64,000 nt of DNA from Bacillus sp. NTK074B (GTDB taxonomy: Bacteria > Bacillota > Bacilli > Bacillales > Bacillaceae_B), in the NCBI RefSeq assembly GCF_017303375.1, contig NZ_JAFKOH010000002.1:434001-498000 (forward strand). The letters are read 5' to 3'. The position numbers were made by a program, and so were the translations under genes. The notes below the pieces were generated by a model. That model was not told the origin of the DNA. It was given only the letters and a program-made list of their open reading frames with translations, and made no database searches. Positions 37,220 through 45,887 of the stretch are shown piece after piece (the first letter of the stretch is position 1; every line of letters begins with the position of its first letter).

Positions 37220-37521
37220 AATCCCTCTCCCCTCTTTGTTCCAAAAAAAAACAACGTACTACTAAATATATCGGCTTTCGAAATAATTATCCACCCTTTT
37301 TTAGAATTTTTTACACTTTATGAATTATCACTGTAGTCCCATTATTCATATTTATTTTAACGGTGAATCCATCGAGAAAGATCAGCCTTTTGACCGATCT
37401 CACTTCACCTTTCATATAAGGCTCGCTTTCTCATTCAAACTATACTTCCTTTATTTCCGGCATGAATGTTTATCCTTATTCAATAAGGGAATAATTCAAT
37501 AAGCTTTTTCAACCATCTCCT

Positions 37522-37550
37522 TTGACATACCCTATGTAGTTTTGTGTATA
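37522..37550 (+). promoter_or_regulatory. Candidate promoter of the MscS-type channel gene
   Basis: TTGACA (37522-37527), 17-base spacer, TGTATA (37545-37550). The 300 bases before it (37220-37520) show nothing else I can name. Confidence 0.55.
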
Positions 37551-37589
37551 CTGGAGTGGTCATCATTAAATAGGAAAGGATGTTTTGGT

Positions 37590-38456
37590 TTGGAATACAT
37601 ACTTGGTCTTACTGCTTTAAGTGATCGACTTTCCAATTTCAATTGGGGCGGTCTATTAGTGACGATCGGAATAGGTGCACTGCAAATCTTAGCGATTTGG
37701 ATCGCTTTTATTATTGTAAAGGGCGCAGCAAACAAAGTGATTGAAAGGATTTTTGACAAATATCGAAAGAGAAATGATGTGTCAGATGGTCGTGCTCAGA
37801 CATTACAAAGTCTTTCAAAAAATATCGTCGGCTATATCCTGATATTTGTTTTCTTCGTAACGATTCTGCAAATATTCGGTATCCAGGTAACTGCAATCCT
37901 CGCCGGAGCCGGGATCGTCGGACTTGCCGTCGGGTTCGGTGCACAAGGTCTTGTAAGTGACGTGGTCACAGGTTTTTTCATTCTTCTTGAAAAGCAGGTT
38001 GATGTGAGTGATTATGTTACGAGCGGCAGCTTCTCCGGAATTGTGGAAGAGGTTGGTTTGCGCACGACTCATATTCGTGGATTCGATGGGACCCTTCACT
38101 TTGTGCCGAACAGAGAAATTACTAGTGTCAGCAATCACTCCCGTGGAAACATGAGAGCACTCGTCGATATCGGTATATCTTATGATGACGACATTGATAA
38201 AGCGATGGTCGTGCTTCAGCAGGTATGCGATACAATCGCACAGGAAGATGATAATATTGTCGATGGTCCAAATGTGGTGGGTGTTCAGACACTTGGTGCC
38301 TCTGATGTTGTTCTCCGTGTATTATGTAAGACGAAGAACATGGAGCAATGGGGAGTGGAACGGAAGCTTCGTAAAGCGTTAAAAGAAGCACTCGACCAAA
38401 ATGGGATTGAGATTCCTTACCCTCACCAGGTATACATTGAGAAAAAAGAAGATTAA
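37590..38456 (+). CDS. ykuT: Small-conductance mechanosensitive channel, MscS family (YkuT)
   Basis: Membrane channel that opens on osmotic downshock, 288 residues. Three hydrophobic segments, the last being the pore helix AGAGIVGLAVGFGAQGLVSDVVTG with the glycine/alanine packing of MscS TM3, then the cytoplasmic beta and alpha/beta domain beginning FFILLEKQVDVSDYV. I start at TTG 37590, nine bases after AGGAAAGGA; the longer frame from 37542 has no site. Position next to dapL corresponds to B. subtilis ykuT. Confidence 0.92.
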   Translation: MEYILGLTALSDRLSNFNWGGLLVTIGIGALQILAIWIAFIIVKGAANKVIERIFDKYRKRNDVSDGRAQTLQSLSKNIVGYILIFVFFVTILQIFGIQVTAILAGAGIVGLAVGFGAQGLVSDVVTGFFILLEKQVDVSDYVTSGSFSGIVEEVGLRTTHIRGFDGTLHFVPNREITSVSNHSRGNMRALVDIGISYDDDIDKAMVVLQQVCDTIAQEDDNIVDGPNVVGVQTLGASDVVLRVLCKTKNMEQWGVERKLRKALKEALDQNGIEIPYPHQVYIEKKED

Positions 38457-38460
38457 GAAC

Positions 38461-38489
38461 AAAAAGAGAAGGAGCTACCTTCTCTTTTT
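38461..38489 (+). terminator. Terminator after ykuT
   Basis: Stem AAAAAGAGAAG / CTTCTCTTTTT. Confidence 0.85.
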
Positions 38490-38542
38490 CTATTTCTCAC
38501 TTCTCTTTTCGGCGAAAACGATATTATTCAATCAAATAAAAA

Positions 38543-38580
38543 ATCACGAAAATGTATCCACGTGGATACGTTTTCGTGAT
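38543..38580 (-). terminator. Terminator after dapL
   Basis: Near-perfect 38-base palindrome centred on CCACGTGG; the minus strand continues into T6. Confidence 0.85.
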
Positions 38581-38591
38581 GTGCAATTCGA

Positions 38592-39707
38592 TTATATAGT
38601 CCTGATATAATCCGTGAGAAGTGAGATGGCGAAGTCAATCGCTTCTTCATTGGGATTTAATTTAGAATGATGAAGTCCATATGGGGAGTCGACTCCCAGC
38701 CAAAACATAAAACCGGGTATTTCTTCAAGCATATAACCAAAGTCTTCCCCCGTCATTGCCTCTTTACAGATGATCAGGTTTCTGTTTGTATCTTTTAAAA
38801 AGCCGATAAAATGATTTGTCCAATCAGCATCATTGAAAACTTGACGATACATACTTCCGTAATTCACTTCGATTTCACAGTCATAGCTGATTTTCATTCC
38901 TTCAATCAACGCTTCCAGCCGCTTTTTCACACTTTCCATAGATTGTTTTGAAAGCGTACGGATCGTGCCTTCAAGCCTTGCCGTTTCCGCAATGATATTC
39001 TGGACGGTGCCACTTTCCATCTTTCCTACCGTAATGACTGCACTGTCCAATGGATCGACATTCCTGGAGACGATAGTCTGCATTTGTGTGACGAAGGAAG
39101 AGGCTGCTACAATCATGTCCCTGGTATGATGAGGGTATGCCGCATGTCCTCCCTTTCCTTTAAAGTCAATGAATAATTCAGACGTGTTAGCGAACAGCAA
39201 GCCCTCTTTCACTGCAACCGTACCTACTTCATATTCCGGAGCAATATGTAGGGCGAATATACAATCAGGCTTCCATTCTTTCATAGTATCACTTTCAAGC
39301 ATCGGCATTGCCCCGCCAGGCCCTTCCTCTGCCGGTTGGAAAATAAATAAGAGATCATCTTCGATTGGATGATGAACAAAATGGGTAAGGACCCCCAATT
39401 CAATCGTCATATGAAAATCATGTCCGCAGGCGTGCATCCTCCCTTCATGTGATGAAAGAAAATCCAAACCTGTTTCTTCCTGGATAGGAAGTCCATCAAT
39501 ATCTCCACGGTACCCGATCATCCTTGTGGGATTAGTACCATGGACTTTAACAAAAATACCTGTTTTCCAAGTCTTAATCACTAATCGGTCAGCAGGCAGG
39601 CTTTTCATATAATTCAATAAGTATCGCTGTGTCTTAAATTCTTGAAACCCAAGCTCAGGTATTTGGTGAAGATCTCTCCTGATAGACTTAAAGTCCATTT
39701 TTGACAT
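38592..39707 (-). CDS. dapL: N-acetyldiaminopimelate deacetylase
   Basis: Last enzyme specific to the acetyl branch of lysine/diaminopimelate synthesis; it frees LL-diaminopimelate from the N-acetyl form. M20 metallopeptidase fold, 371 residues: [17 protein letters not shown] near the N-terminus, metal-site [11 protein letters not shown] (about 93-103) and [10 protein letters not shown] (about 127-136), then the dimerisation domain [26 protein letters not shown] precedes ATG 39707. It lies 115 bases after dapH, with a terminator-like hairpin between; B. subtilis ykuR. Confidence 0.93.
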   Translation of the reverse strand: MSKMDFKSIRRDLHQIPELGFQEFKTQRYLLNYMKSLPADRLVIKTWKTGIFVKVHGTNPTRMIGYRGDIDGLPIQEETGLDFLSSHEGRMHACGHDFHMTIELGVLTHFVHHPIEDDLLFIFQPAEEGPGGAMPMLESDTMKEWKPDCIFALHIAPEYEVGTVAVKEGLLFANTSELFIDFKGKGGHAAYPHHTRDMIVAASSFVTQMQTIVSRNVDPLDSAVITVGKMESGTVQNIIAETARLEGTIRTLSKQSMESVKKRLEALIEGMKISYDCEIEVNYGSMYRQVFNDADWTNHFIGFLKDTNRNLIICKEAMTGEDFGYMLEEIPGFMFWLGVDSPYGLHHSKLNPNEEAIDFAISLLTDYIRTI

Positions 39708-39768
39708 TGGAATCCTCCTTATTCATAAATAGAATGTCAGTCCATAAAAAATGGGGACTCTACAAGAA

Positions 39769-39795
39769 AAGAACAGACGTCATCCGTCCGTTCTT
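39769..39795 (-). terminator. Hairpin between dapH and dapL
   Basis: Minus strand AAGAAC-GACG / CGTC-GTTCTT with mismatch and TTTTCTTG tail; probably reduces read-through into dapL. Confidence 0.65.
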
Positions 39796-39822
39796 TCTTG
39801 AATCATACGATTGAAAATAGAA

Positions 39823-40530
39823 TTACAGTTGACGTAATTCCTGTTTAATTTCAGTCTTTGATTTTGTTTTGTCATCAATATCCTTCAATTTTTTTGCAGG
39901 GGTACCTGCTACAACCGTATAAGGCGCCACGTCGTCGACGACAATAGCCCCGGCTGCAACGACAGCCCCTTTTCCGACCGTTACACCTTCAAGCACTACA
40001 GCATTGGCACCAATGACTACATCATCCTCGATAACGACCGGTTTTGCAGATGGCGGTTCGATGACACCGGCAAGCACAGCGCCCGCTCCAATGTGACAAT
40101 TCTTTCCGACCGTTGCACGTCCCCCAAGCACCACATTCATATCGATCATCGTTCCTGCTCCTACGACTGAACCAATATTGATCATCGCACCCATCATGAT
40201 GACAGCATTGTCACCGATTTCCACCTGGTCACGAATGATGGCACCTGGCTCAATACGTGCTTTTATCCCTTTCAAATCAAGAAGAGGAATCGCAGAATTG
40301 CGACGATCATTTTCCACTACGTAGTCTACGATTTTATCTTTATATTCTTCCAGTATACTTGAAATCTCGCCCCACTCACCGAAGATCACACCTGAAGTTT
40401 CTTGAAGGAAAGTCTGGGAGGAGCCGAAATCGATAGCATCCAGATTCCCTTTTACATAAACCTTCACAGGAGTTGATTTTGTACTATTTTGAATAAAAGA
40501 AATAATTTCGTTTGCATCCATCATGTTCAT
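39823..40530 (-). CDS. dapH: Tetrahydrodipicolinate N-acetyltransferase
   Basis: Acetyl-CoA:tetrahydrodipicolinate acetyltransferase, entry to the acetyl branch toward diaminopimelate for cell wall and lysine, and near the dipicolinate branch point. The 235-residue product has an N-terminal helical domain (about 1-85) and a left-handed beta-helix of hexapeptide repeats (about 90-200: [57 protein letters not shown]). GGAGGGAATTCTT precedes ATG 40530. B. subtilis ykuQ. Confidence 0.96.
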   Translation of the reverse strand: MNMMDANEIISFIQNSTKSTPVKVYVKGNLDAIDFGSSQTFLQETSGVIFGEWGEISSILEEYKDKIVDYVVENDRRNSAIPLLDLKGIKARIEPGAIIRDQVEIGDNAVIMMGAMINIGSVVGAGTMIDMNVVLGGRATVGKNCHIGAGAVLAGVIEPPSAKPVVIEDDVVIGANAVVLEGVTVGKGAVVAAGAIVVDDVAPYTVVAGTPAKKLKDIDDKTKSKTEIKQELRQL

Positions 40531-40625
40531 AAGAATTCCCTCCGTAATTATGTATAAATTCAGAATTCATTTCTTGAATTACTTTATCAGAATAAAGGGT
40601 GGAAGACAACCCATAACCGCAAATC

Positions 40626-41504
40626 CTATGAGTTTTCATGGATGAATTCCTTTACAACTTCTACAAAGGCTTCCACTTGGCGCAATTGAAAGGCAGATTC
40701 GTAACCGAGTAACCATGTATCACGGTGGATGAGTGCATCATGCTCATCGATCAGCGGAATCTTATAAATATCTTCTTCCATGCCATCCAACGTAATGGCA
40801 GGCAGGATGGCATACCCGATCCCGTTTAACGTCATCTGCTTACACGTTTCAATTTGATCCACCACGATCGTTCGTTTAGGGGTTGTCTGGAAATGACGAT
40901 GCCACCAGTCCTGTATCTCCTGATAATAATTGGAGTCACTCTTGAATTGAATAAACGGACGATCCGTTTTCATCACTTCATCGATGGTTTGAATCTCTCT
41001 ATCCACCAAGTAGAGCGTATCCTGGAATAAATGGTGCTTTGGCCCCTTCCAATCAGGTGTCCCTCTAATGATCCCGATATGGACTTCATCTTCATAGATC
41101 GCTTTAAGAATTTCACTGCTCCATCCGGTCATTAATGAAATCTTCGCGTGGGGATAAGCCTCAACAAAGCGTTTAAGAACCTTCGGAAGCCAATTTTGAC
41201 CCACAATCGAGGCACAGGCAATCTTCAATGTTCCGTGCACCTCAAATTCAAGGGCTTGTATGCGCTCCTTTACACTCTCTTCCTTTTGAAGCATTTCATC
41301 TGCCAGTTTCACGACGAGTTCTCCTGCAGGGGTCATGGACAGACCTTTTTGTGAACGGAGAAATAGTTTCGTCCCCCACTCCTTTTCAATTGTCTGCAGT
41401 CTTTGGGAGAGAGCCGGTTGGGATACGAATAACCGTTCCGCCGCTTTCCTCATATTCATCTCTTGAGCAAGAACGTGGAGCAGTTGATATTCCGAGAATG
41501 CCAT
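40626..41504 (-). CDS. ccpC: LysR-family regulator CcpC
   Basis: Citrate-sensing repressor of aconitase and citrate synthase genes in Bacillus. The 292-residue product has the LysR helix-turn-helix MNMRKAAERLFVSQPALSQ (about 16-34) and a periplasmic-binding-like effector domain (about 88-290) containing SLMTGWSSEILKAIYEDEVH and VDQIETCKQMTLNGIGYAIL, very like B. subtilis CcpC (ykuM). I start at ATG 41504 because homologues begin 15 residues before NMRKAAERL; the upstream ATG at 41519 sits inside the predicted CcpC box and lacks a site. Confidence 0.93.
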   Translation of the reverse strand: MAFSEYQLLHVLAQEMNMRKAAERLFVSQPALSQRLQTIEKEWGTKLFLRSQKGLSMTPAGELVVKLADEMLQKEESVKERIQALEFEVHGTLKIACASIVGQNWLPKVLKRFVEAYPHAKISLMTGWSSEILKAIYEDEVHIGIIRGTPDWKGPKHHLFQDTLYLVDREIQTIDEVMKTDRPFIQFKSDSNYYQEIQDWWHRHFQTTPKRTIVVDQIETCKQMTLNGIGYAILPAITLDGMEEDIYKIPLIDEHDALIHRDTWLLGYESAFQLRQVEAFVEVVKEFIHENS

Positions 41505-41517
41505 ATCCTTCACTTCC

Positions 41518-41532
41518 ATAAGTTTTTCTTAT
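41518..41532. promoter_or_regulatory. CcpC box, probable autoregulation site
   Basis: ATAA-N7-TTAT, the dyad bound by CcpC. It lies just upstream of the ccpC start and in the promoter region shared with the divergent permease gene. Confidence 0.7.
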
Positions 41533-41614
41533 ATTATATCTTAACTTATATAAAATTTCATTATTAATTGGAATGGAATACACTGTGAGTAGATGGAAAA
41601 GAGGTGAAGTTTCT

Positions 41615-42340
41615 GTGGAGTTGATACTATTTTTCACTGGCTTGGTTGTTGCACTTGTAGGGACACTGGCAGGAAGCGGTGGACTGATTGGTATGCCGGT
41701 CATGCTCATTGTCGGATTACCGATTCATACGGCCATTGCGACTGCAAAATTTTCAAATATCATCAGTTCATTTTCGAGCTTTGTATATTTAGTAACAAAT
41801 CGGAAAGTAACATGGAAGGAATGTTTGCCCATTCTGCCTATTGCACTGGCCGGAGGGCTTTCGGGGGCCTTTCTGTCTGATAAGATCCCCCCGTCACTGC
41901 TTGAATGGATGGCGTTCTTCTTTCTACTTATTGCCTTGTTATTAAGTCTTTACAAAGGACTGAAGCCTAAGGAGCAAATCAAGAAACACTATAGGGCATA
42001 CGGATATCTGTACGTTATAAGTGTGTATGACGGTTTATTCGGACCTGGTCAGGCAACCATGCTCATGTACACTCATTTACTTCATGGGCTGTCTTATTTA
42101 AAATCCGTTGCCCTTACCCGTTTTCAAACCTTTGTCAGCTGTTTAGCGGCATTCACTATTTATTTTCATAATGGCCATGTAGAGTGGAACGTCGCCATAC
42201 CTTTTGCATTAGGAGCACTGACAGGAGCTCAATTGGCAGTCAGACTGGCATCCAGGCTCTCTCTGAAACATTTACACATCCTATTAAACGCTTTGACTCT
42301 TATCCTCATTCTTCAACTCGGTAAGAACTTATTCTTCTAA
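41615..42340 (+). CDS. TSUP-family (TauE/SafE) membrane permease
   Basis: Integral membrane protein of 241 residues with about eight helices and the TSUP features: N-terminal VALVGTLAGSGGLIGMPVML, repeated in the second half as YDGLFGPGQATMLMY (about 144-158). The family exports sulfite, sulfoacetate or other organic anions; substrate here unknown. I start at GTG 41615, seven bases after AGAGGTGA, which removes 14 residues of the longer frame. It diverges from ccpC with the CcpC box between, so the regulator may also control it. Confidence 0.85.
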   Translation: MELILFFTGLVVALVGTLAGSGGLIGMPVMLIVGLPIHTAIATAKFSNIISSFSSFVYLVTNRKVTWKECLPILPIALAGGLSGAFLSDKIPPSLLEWMAFFFLLIALLLSLYKGLKPKEQIKKHYRAYGYLYVISVYDGLFGPGQATMLMYTHLLHGLSYLKSVALTRFQTFVSCLAAFTIYFHNGHVEWNVAIPFALGALTGAQLAVRLASRLSLKHLHILLNALTLILILQLGKNLFF

Positions 42341-42349
42341 GAAATGAAA

Positions 42350-42385
42350 AGCAAAGAGGATGACTCCGAGGTCATCCTCTTTGCT
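42350..42385. terminator. Terminator between the TSUP gene and darB
   Basis: 15-bp perfect stem AGCAAAGAGGATGAC with loop TCCGAG; convergent genes. Confidence 0.93.
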
Positions 42386-42414
42386 AGTGGACTTATGTAA
42401 CTGCTATAAAGGGT

Positions 42415-42855
42415 TTAGTCCCTTTTGTACAGCTGTCGTTGAAGCTGCTTTAGCACAACTCTCCTCGTCATGATACCTTCAAAATAACCGTCTTCCGACA
42501 CCACGCATAAAAAAGGGTGATCGACCAATAATTCTAAAGCCTTCTTGAAATCTGATTGTAAGGAGACAATCGGAAAATCTGTTGTCATGACTTCTTCTAC
42601 CTTTTTTGCTTCAAGTTTCTCAAACTCAAAGCGTTCGAGGCCAAGTATCGAATCGGTGATTAAACTTGAACTGATCAGCCCCTGAAAGCGAAACGTTGGA
42701 TCGAGGACAGGGATGGCTGAGTAACCACTTTTTGTAAGTAATAGCAACGCATGTTCCAGGGAATTTCCTACTTGCACATGAGCTACCTTCTCAGAAGGAA
42801 TAATGAAATCTTTAATATTCGTTTCTAATAACTCCTTGCTACTCAATGAAATCAT
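42415..42855 (-). CDS. darB: DarB, c-di-AMP-binding CBS-domain protein
   Basis: Small CBS-pair signalling protein of 146 residues. CBS1 spans about 15-75 (KVAHVQVGNSLEHALLLLTK, GYSAIPVLDP) and CBS2 about 85-142 (VEEVMTTDFPIVSL, EGIMTRRVVLKQL). The sequence closely follows B. subtilis DarB (YkuL, CbpB). Apo-DarB binds Rel to stimulate (p)ppGpp synthesis and binds PycA to activate it; c-di-AMP breaks both contacts. ATG 42855 lies behind GAGGGGTTATAC. PycA is encoded at the left end of this window and KtrC, another c-di-AMP receptor, at 29 kb. Confidence 0.92.
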   Translation of the reverse strand: MISLSSKELLETNIKDFIIPSEKVAHVQVGNSLEHALLLLTKSGYSAIPVLDPTFRFQGLISSSLITDSILGLERFEFEKLEAKKVEEVMTTDFPIVSLQSDFKKALELLVDHPFLCVVSEDGYFEGIMTRRVVLKQLQRQLYKRD

Positions 42856-43011
42856 GTATAACCCCTCATTTATAAAAATAAGAATTGTACCGCCTCGTAT
42901 CTTCCAAAGATGTAGACACTCTCCATTTTAACATATCGGAGGAAAAATGTATGCTTTCAGGATCGGTTCAAAGACTAAAAAAGATAACCGAATGGTTACC
43001 TTTTGCATGCA

Positions 43012-43257
43012 TTAATCCTGTTGTGCTTCTTGCAGAAGTTCAAAAATCTCTATAGCTGTAATGTCTATGTTATCAAAAGGAAAGCTGTTTCCTTTTTCAT
43101 TCATGACTTCGATTTCGAATGTATCCTGCTTTGGTAAATACTTTACCTCACAGATTTTCTTTCCATTGTATTCGAAGAATCGTTGTTGAGTTTCCCCTTG
43201 TTCACCTTGTTCCTGCAATGATTTTAATCTTTGTATAATTCCAAGAAGCTGAGACAT
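43012..43257 (-). CDS. ykuJ: YkuJ, DUF1797 protein
   Basis: An 81-residue protein recognised from MSQLLGIIQRLKSLQE at the start and FPFDNIDITAIEIFELLQ at the end, both typical of YkuJ. A small alpha/beta domain; the acidic glutamine-rich loop EQGEQGETQQ is variable. Function unknown. I start at ATG 43257 behind AAAGGAGAGAG; the frame can be extended by a GTG two codons earlier. Confidence 0.9.
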   Translation of the reverse strand: MSQLLGIIQRLKSLQEQGEQGETQQRFFEYNGKKICEVKYLPKQDTFEIEVMNEKGNSFPFDNIDITAIEIFELLQEAQQD

Positions 43258-43415
43258 AATCACTCTCTCCTTTCCTGATCTAATTCTTGGTCATAGCTTT
43301 TGCATTGTACCAGATTCTATCCTGTTAAATCTAATGTTTTGTCCTTTTTCTATCAAAATTCCTTTATAATGAAAAGGTATACGCATTATTCTCTTCCACT
43401 GAAAGGATTGATTCG

Positions 43416-44372
43416 ATGAGTATTTACCGAATAGATTCCCGAATATCATTAGTTGATCTAATGGATTTATCATTAAAGGAACGCACAGGCAGTTATATAT
43501 TGTACGAAAAGGCATTGACCGTTATTGAAACATCCGCCAGTCCTTCCATACCTCATCTAAAAAAAGGTCTCTCTAAGTTAAACATTAATCCTGAAGATAT
43601 TCAATACATAATTTTGACTCACATCCATCTTGATCATGCCGGAGGTGCAGGTCTTTTCCTGAAAGAATGTCCAAATGCCAGGATTATCGTCCACCCGAAA
43701 GGAAAACGTCATTTAGTGGATCCTACTCGTTTGATAACAGGCGCTAAAGCGGTTTATGGAGATAAATTTGAAGAACTATTTCAGCCGATTGTTCCAATCC
43801 CTGAAGATCGGATCCTTGTTATGGCACATGGTGAACAGCTTTCTATTGGTGATGACTGTAAGTTGACGTTTTATCATACTCCGGGACACGCCAATCATCA
43901 CATCAGTATTTATGATTCCACTTCAAATGGGGTATTCACTGGTGATACGTGTGGAATTCAGTATACCATAGGGGCAAAGCGTTTTTATTTCCCTTCCACC
44001 TCTCCCAATCAATTTGACCCGGAATGGATGAAAGATTCTATTCAGATGTATAAAGCCCTTCACCCCGACAGGTTGTATTTCGGTCATTACGGTGTGACGG
44101 AAGAGGTATCTTTTGCTCTTTCGGAAGTAGAAAAATGGCTGAATCTTTTCATGAAAAAAAGTGAGGAACAGTACTCTGCCCATGTTACAATGGAGGAGAA
44201 TTTAACATCCATCACTTCTTCGTTATTTGAACTGACAAGCAGAGAATTGTTACAAAAGGGGATCGATCCCGATAACCCCGTTTTCCAATTATTACGTCTT
44301 GATATGAACGTTTCAGCAATGGGGATCGTAGATTACTTGAATAAACAACATAAAGGGGATCATTCATCATGA
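43416..44372 (+). CDS. Metallo-beta-lactamase-fold hydrolase
   Basis: Product of 318 residues with the dinuclear-zinc motif THIHLDHAGG (about 67-76), the third histidine in PGHANHH, the bridging aspartate in FTGDTCG and the last histidine in FGHYG. Glyoxalase II-like core followed by a helical C-terminal domain (about 235-318) that some Bacillus members share. Substrate is unknown; a thioester or persulfide is likely given that the next gene is a glutaredoxin-like protein whose start overlaps this stop by four bases. ATG 43416 follows GAAAGGATTGATTCG. Confidence 0.85.
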   Translation: MSIYRIDSRISLVDLMDLSLKERTGSYILYEKALTVIETSASPSIPHLKKGLSKLNINPEDIQYIILTHIHLDHAGGAGLFLKECPNARIIVHPKGKRHLVDPTRLITGAKAVYGDKFEELFQPIVPIPEDRILVMAHGEQLSIGDDCKLTFYHTPGHANHHISIYDSTSNGVFTGDTCGIQYTIGAKRFYFPSTSPNQFDPEWMKDSIQMYKALHPDRLYFGHYGVTEEVSFALSEVEKWLNLFMKKSEEQYSAHVTMEENLTSITSSLFELTSRELLQKGIDPDNPVFQLLRLDMNVSAMGIVDYLNKQHKGDHSS

Positions 44373-44602
44373 AAGAAGTCACTCTGTATTCACAACCAGA
44401 ATGTCCACCTTGCGAAGTGGTTAAAATGTTTCTTAATGAACATAAGGTGAAATTTAAGGAAATCAACATAAAGGCAGACGAACAAGCGAGATACTTTCTT
44501 ACTAATCAATTGAAGTCTTACTCGACTCCTACCGTTACCATAGGCCGGGAAATCATTACAGGCTTTGATCTGGAAGCTCTGACAGCTGCTTTAAATTTGT
44601 AA
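44369..44602 (+). CDS. Glutaredoxin/thioredoxin-like protein
   Basis: A 77-residue glutaredoxin fold: VTLYSQPECPPCEVVKMFL with the active dithiol CPPC (12-15), a cis-proline segment STPTVTIG (about 52-59) and the GFD loop. It probably handles low-molecular-weight thiols such as bacillithiol or reduces disulfides. The ATGA overlap with the MBL gene shows coupled translation and suggests joint function in thiol chemistry. A large stem-loop terminator follows. Confidence 0.88.
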   Translation: MKEVTLYSQPECPPCEVVKMFLNEHKVKFKEINIKADEQARYFLTNQLKSYSTPTVTIGREIITGFDLEALTAALNL

Positions 44603-44626
44603 GAACTCCTAAGACCTCACAAAAAA

Positions 44627-44678
44627 AGTTGGCCCATGAACCTGAACATTCAAAGCTTCAGGGATGCATGGCCAACTT
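44627..44678. terminator. Terminator after the glutaredoxin gene
   Basis: Nested arms AAGTTGGCC/GGCCAACTT, CAT/ATG and CTGAA/TTCAG; T7 on the plus strand and A7/U7 on the other. Confidence 0.9.
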
Positions 44679-44684
44679 ATTTTT

Positions 44685-45185
44685 TTATCGGGATAAAGCA
44701 GCTTCAGGTAAATCATACGTGATGGAAGAAACCTTCCAAGCACCTTCTTCTTCACTTAATACTACAACTTCGATGCCGCTTTTGGTTGAAACAGGACCCT
44801 CTTCCATATTCGCCCTTTCTTCATACACATACCATGTTCCATCTATGTATTTAGCCCTTGTAGATTCATCATACTGAAAAAATGGTATATAATGCGAGGC
44901 GAAATCAGAGCCGAATGTAATATAACCTCCGTCTACCTCATATAGATTTTCACTCATAAAGCTTGCTGTAAGATCCTTTGTGAGGTATTTTGAAAGCTTT
45001 TTTTCAATCTCCTTTTTCGACTGCGGTTGTTCAGCTAATGAAACTTGTGTATGAAATGCGTCTCTTACAAGATTCACTGCATGTTCTTTTGTGAATTCTG
45101 ATGCTTGTGTCTGACCGACTTGTCCAGAAGCAGCTGTAATGAGACCTACTATTATTAATAATAACCATACCTTTTTCTTTTTCAC
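44685..45185 (-). CDS. Secreted protein, possibly DUF3993 family
   Basis: Product of 166 residues with a clear signal peptide: KKKK, hydrophobic WLLLIIVGLITAASG, and a likely cleavage after TQASE or QA. The mature part is a compact domain with FTKEHAVNLVRDAFHTQVSL and three tryptophan/tyrosine-rich beta strands (IDGTWYVYEERANM). It resembles the DUF3993 group of Bacillus exoproteins, though I cannot confirm that. GTG start at 45185 behind GGGAGGGGAAGCAC. Function unknown. Confidence 0.75.
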   Translation of the reverse strand: MKKKKVWLLLIIVGLITAASGQVGQTQASEFTKEHAVNLVRDAFHTQVSLAEQPQSKKEIEKKLSKYLTKDLTASFMSENLYEVDGGYITFGSDFASHYIPFFQYDESTRAKYIDGTWYVYEERANMEEGPVSTKSGIEVVVLSEEEGAWKVSSITYDLPEAALSR

Positions 45186-45360
45186 GTGCTTCCCCTCCCT
45201 TAATCACTTGATGAAATAATTGTAGCAACGGAAAAATGTCGATAGGGTACCATTCATTCGTTAAATCGTAACAATGACTGACATATTTTTTGGTTTGGTT
45301 GTAAATTTCCCCCTGTTCCTGGCGGTTAAACACCATAACCAATGGTACATTTAACCAAAA

Positions 45361-45392
45361 AAGGATGCTGCATGAATTTCATGCAGCATCCT
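45361..45392 (-). terminator. Terminator of the small membrane-protein gene
   Basis: Near-perfect palindrome AGGATGCTGCATGAA / TTCATGCAGCATCCT with T6 on the minus strand. Confidence 0.9.
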
Positions 45393-45399
45393 CCGTATT

Positions 45400-45639
45400 T
45401 TATGCTAAATAGCGAATAGACCAATAAATAATGAATAACGCAATCAGGATGGTCCCGATCAGGATAGACAAAAACACGGGATTGCGAATGTACGGGTGCT
45501 CCTTTACCACGTCGGGAATATCTGTATCAAAATCACCTTTCAACCGCTTCTCCTGACCGGCCAATCTATAGGTATACACAAGAGAATAACCGGCAACCGC
45601 CAGCACAATCAAGGCAAGCACAATCATAAAAATACTCAT
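45400..45639 (-). CDS. Small two-helix membrane protein, unrecognised
   Basis: A 79-residue protein: helix about 3-24, a polar loop of about 30 residues (RLKGDFDTDIPDVVKEHPYI), and helix about 54-76. ATG 45639 follows AAGGAGGGGCTGTA, a strong site, and a strong terminator follows the stop, so it is a real single-gene transcript. No family recognised. Confidence 0.72.
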   Translation of the reverse strand: MSIFMIVLALIVLAVAGYSLVYTYRLAGQEKRLKGDFDTDIPDVVKEHPYIRNPVFLSILIGTILIALFIIYWSIRYLA

Positions 45640-45704
45640 TACAGCCCCTCCTTACAAAATGTACTTAAGGATAATTTGTCCTAACAAGTCAGAGCTATAC
45701 AAGA

Positions 45705-45827
45705 AAAGCGAAGGCGGCTTGCTCAGAGGCGACAAGCATAAGGCGAAGCAACCGGAAAGGCGCTTTTTGCCTTTTTGGTTGCTTCGCCTTATGACCTCGA
45801 GCCTCTAGCCGCCGGAGCTGGACAATC
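45705..45827. repeat. Palindromic intergenic repeat, complete copy
   Basis: An element of about 123 bp beginning AAAAGCGAAGGCGG and ending GCCGCCGGAGCTGGACA. Inner arms CATAAGGCGAAGCAACC (45737-45753) and the exact complement (45777-45793) form a 17-bp stem; outer GGCGGCT..AGAGGC arms also pair. The same motif is abundant in many Bacillaceae genomes. Confidence 0.75.
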
Positions 45828-45885
45828 AAAAAGCGGAGGCGGCTCGCTCAGAGGCGGCAAGCATAAGGTGAGGCACCCGGAAACC
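45828..45885. repeat. Palindromic intergenic repeat, partial second copy
   Basis: AAAAGCGGAGGCGGCTCGCT... repeats the first half of the 45705 element in tandem, then stops at ykuI. About 85% alike over 55 bases. Confidence 0.7.
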
Positions 45886-45887
45886 TT

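Noticed and set aside
37320-37502. 60-codon plus-strand frame before ykuT
   Set aside because: No RBS, promoter or similarity; AT-rich intergenic DNA.
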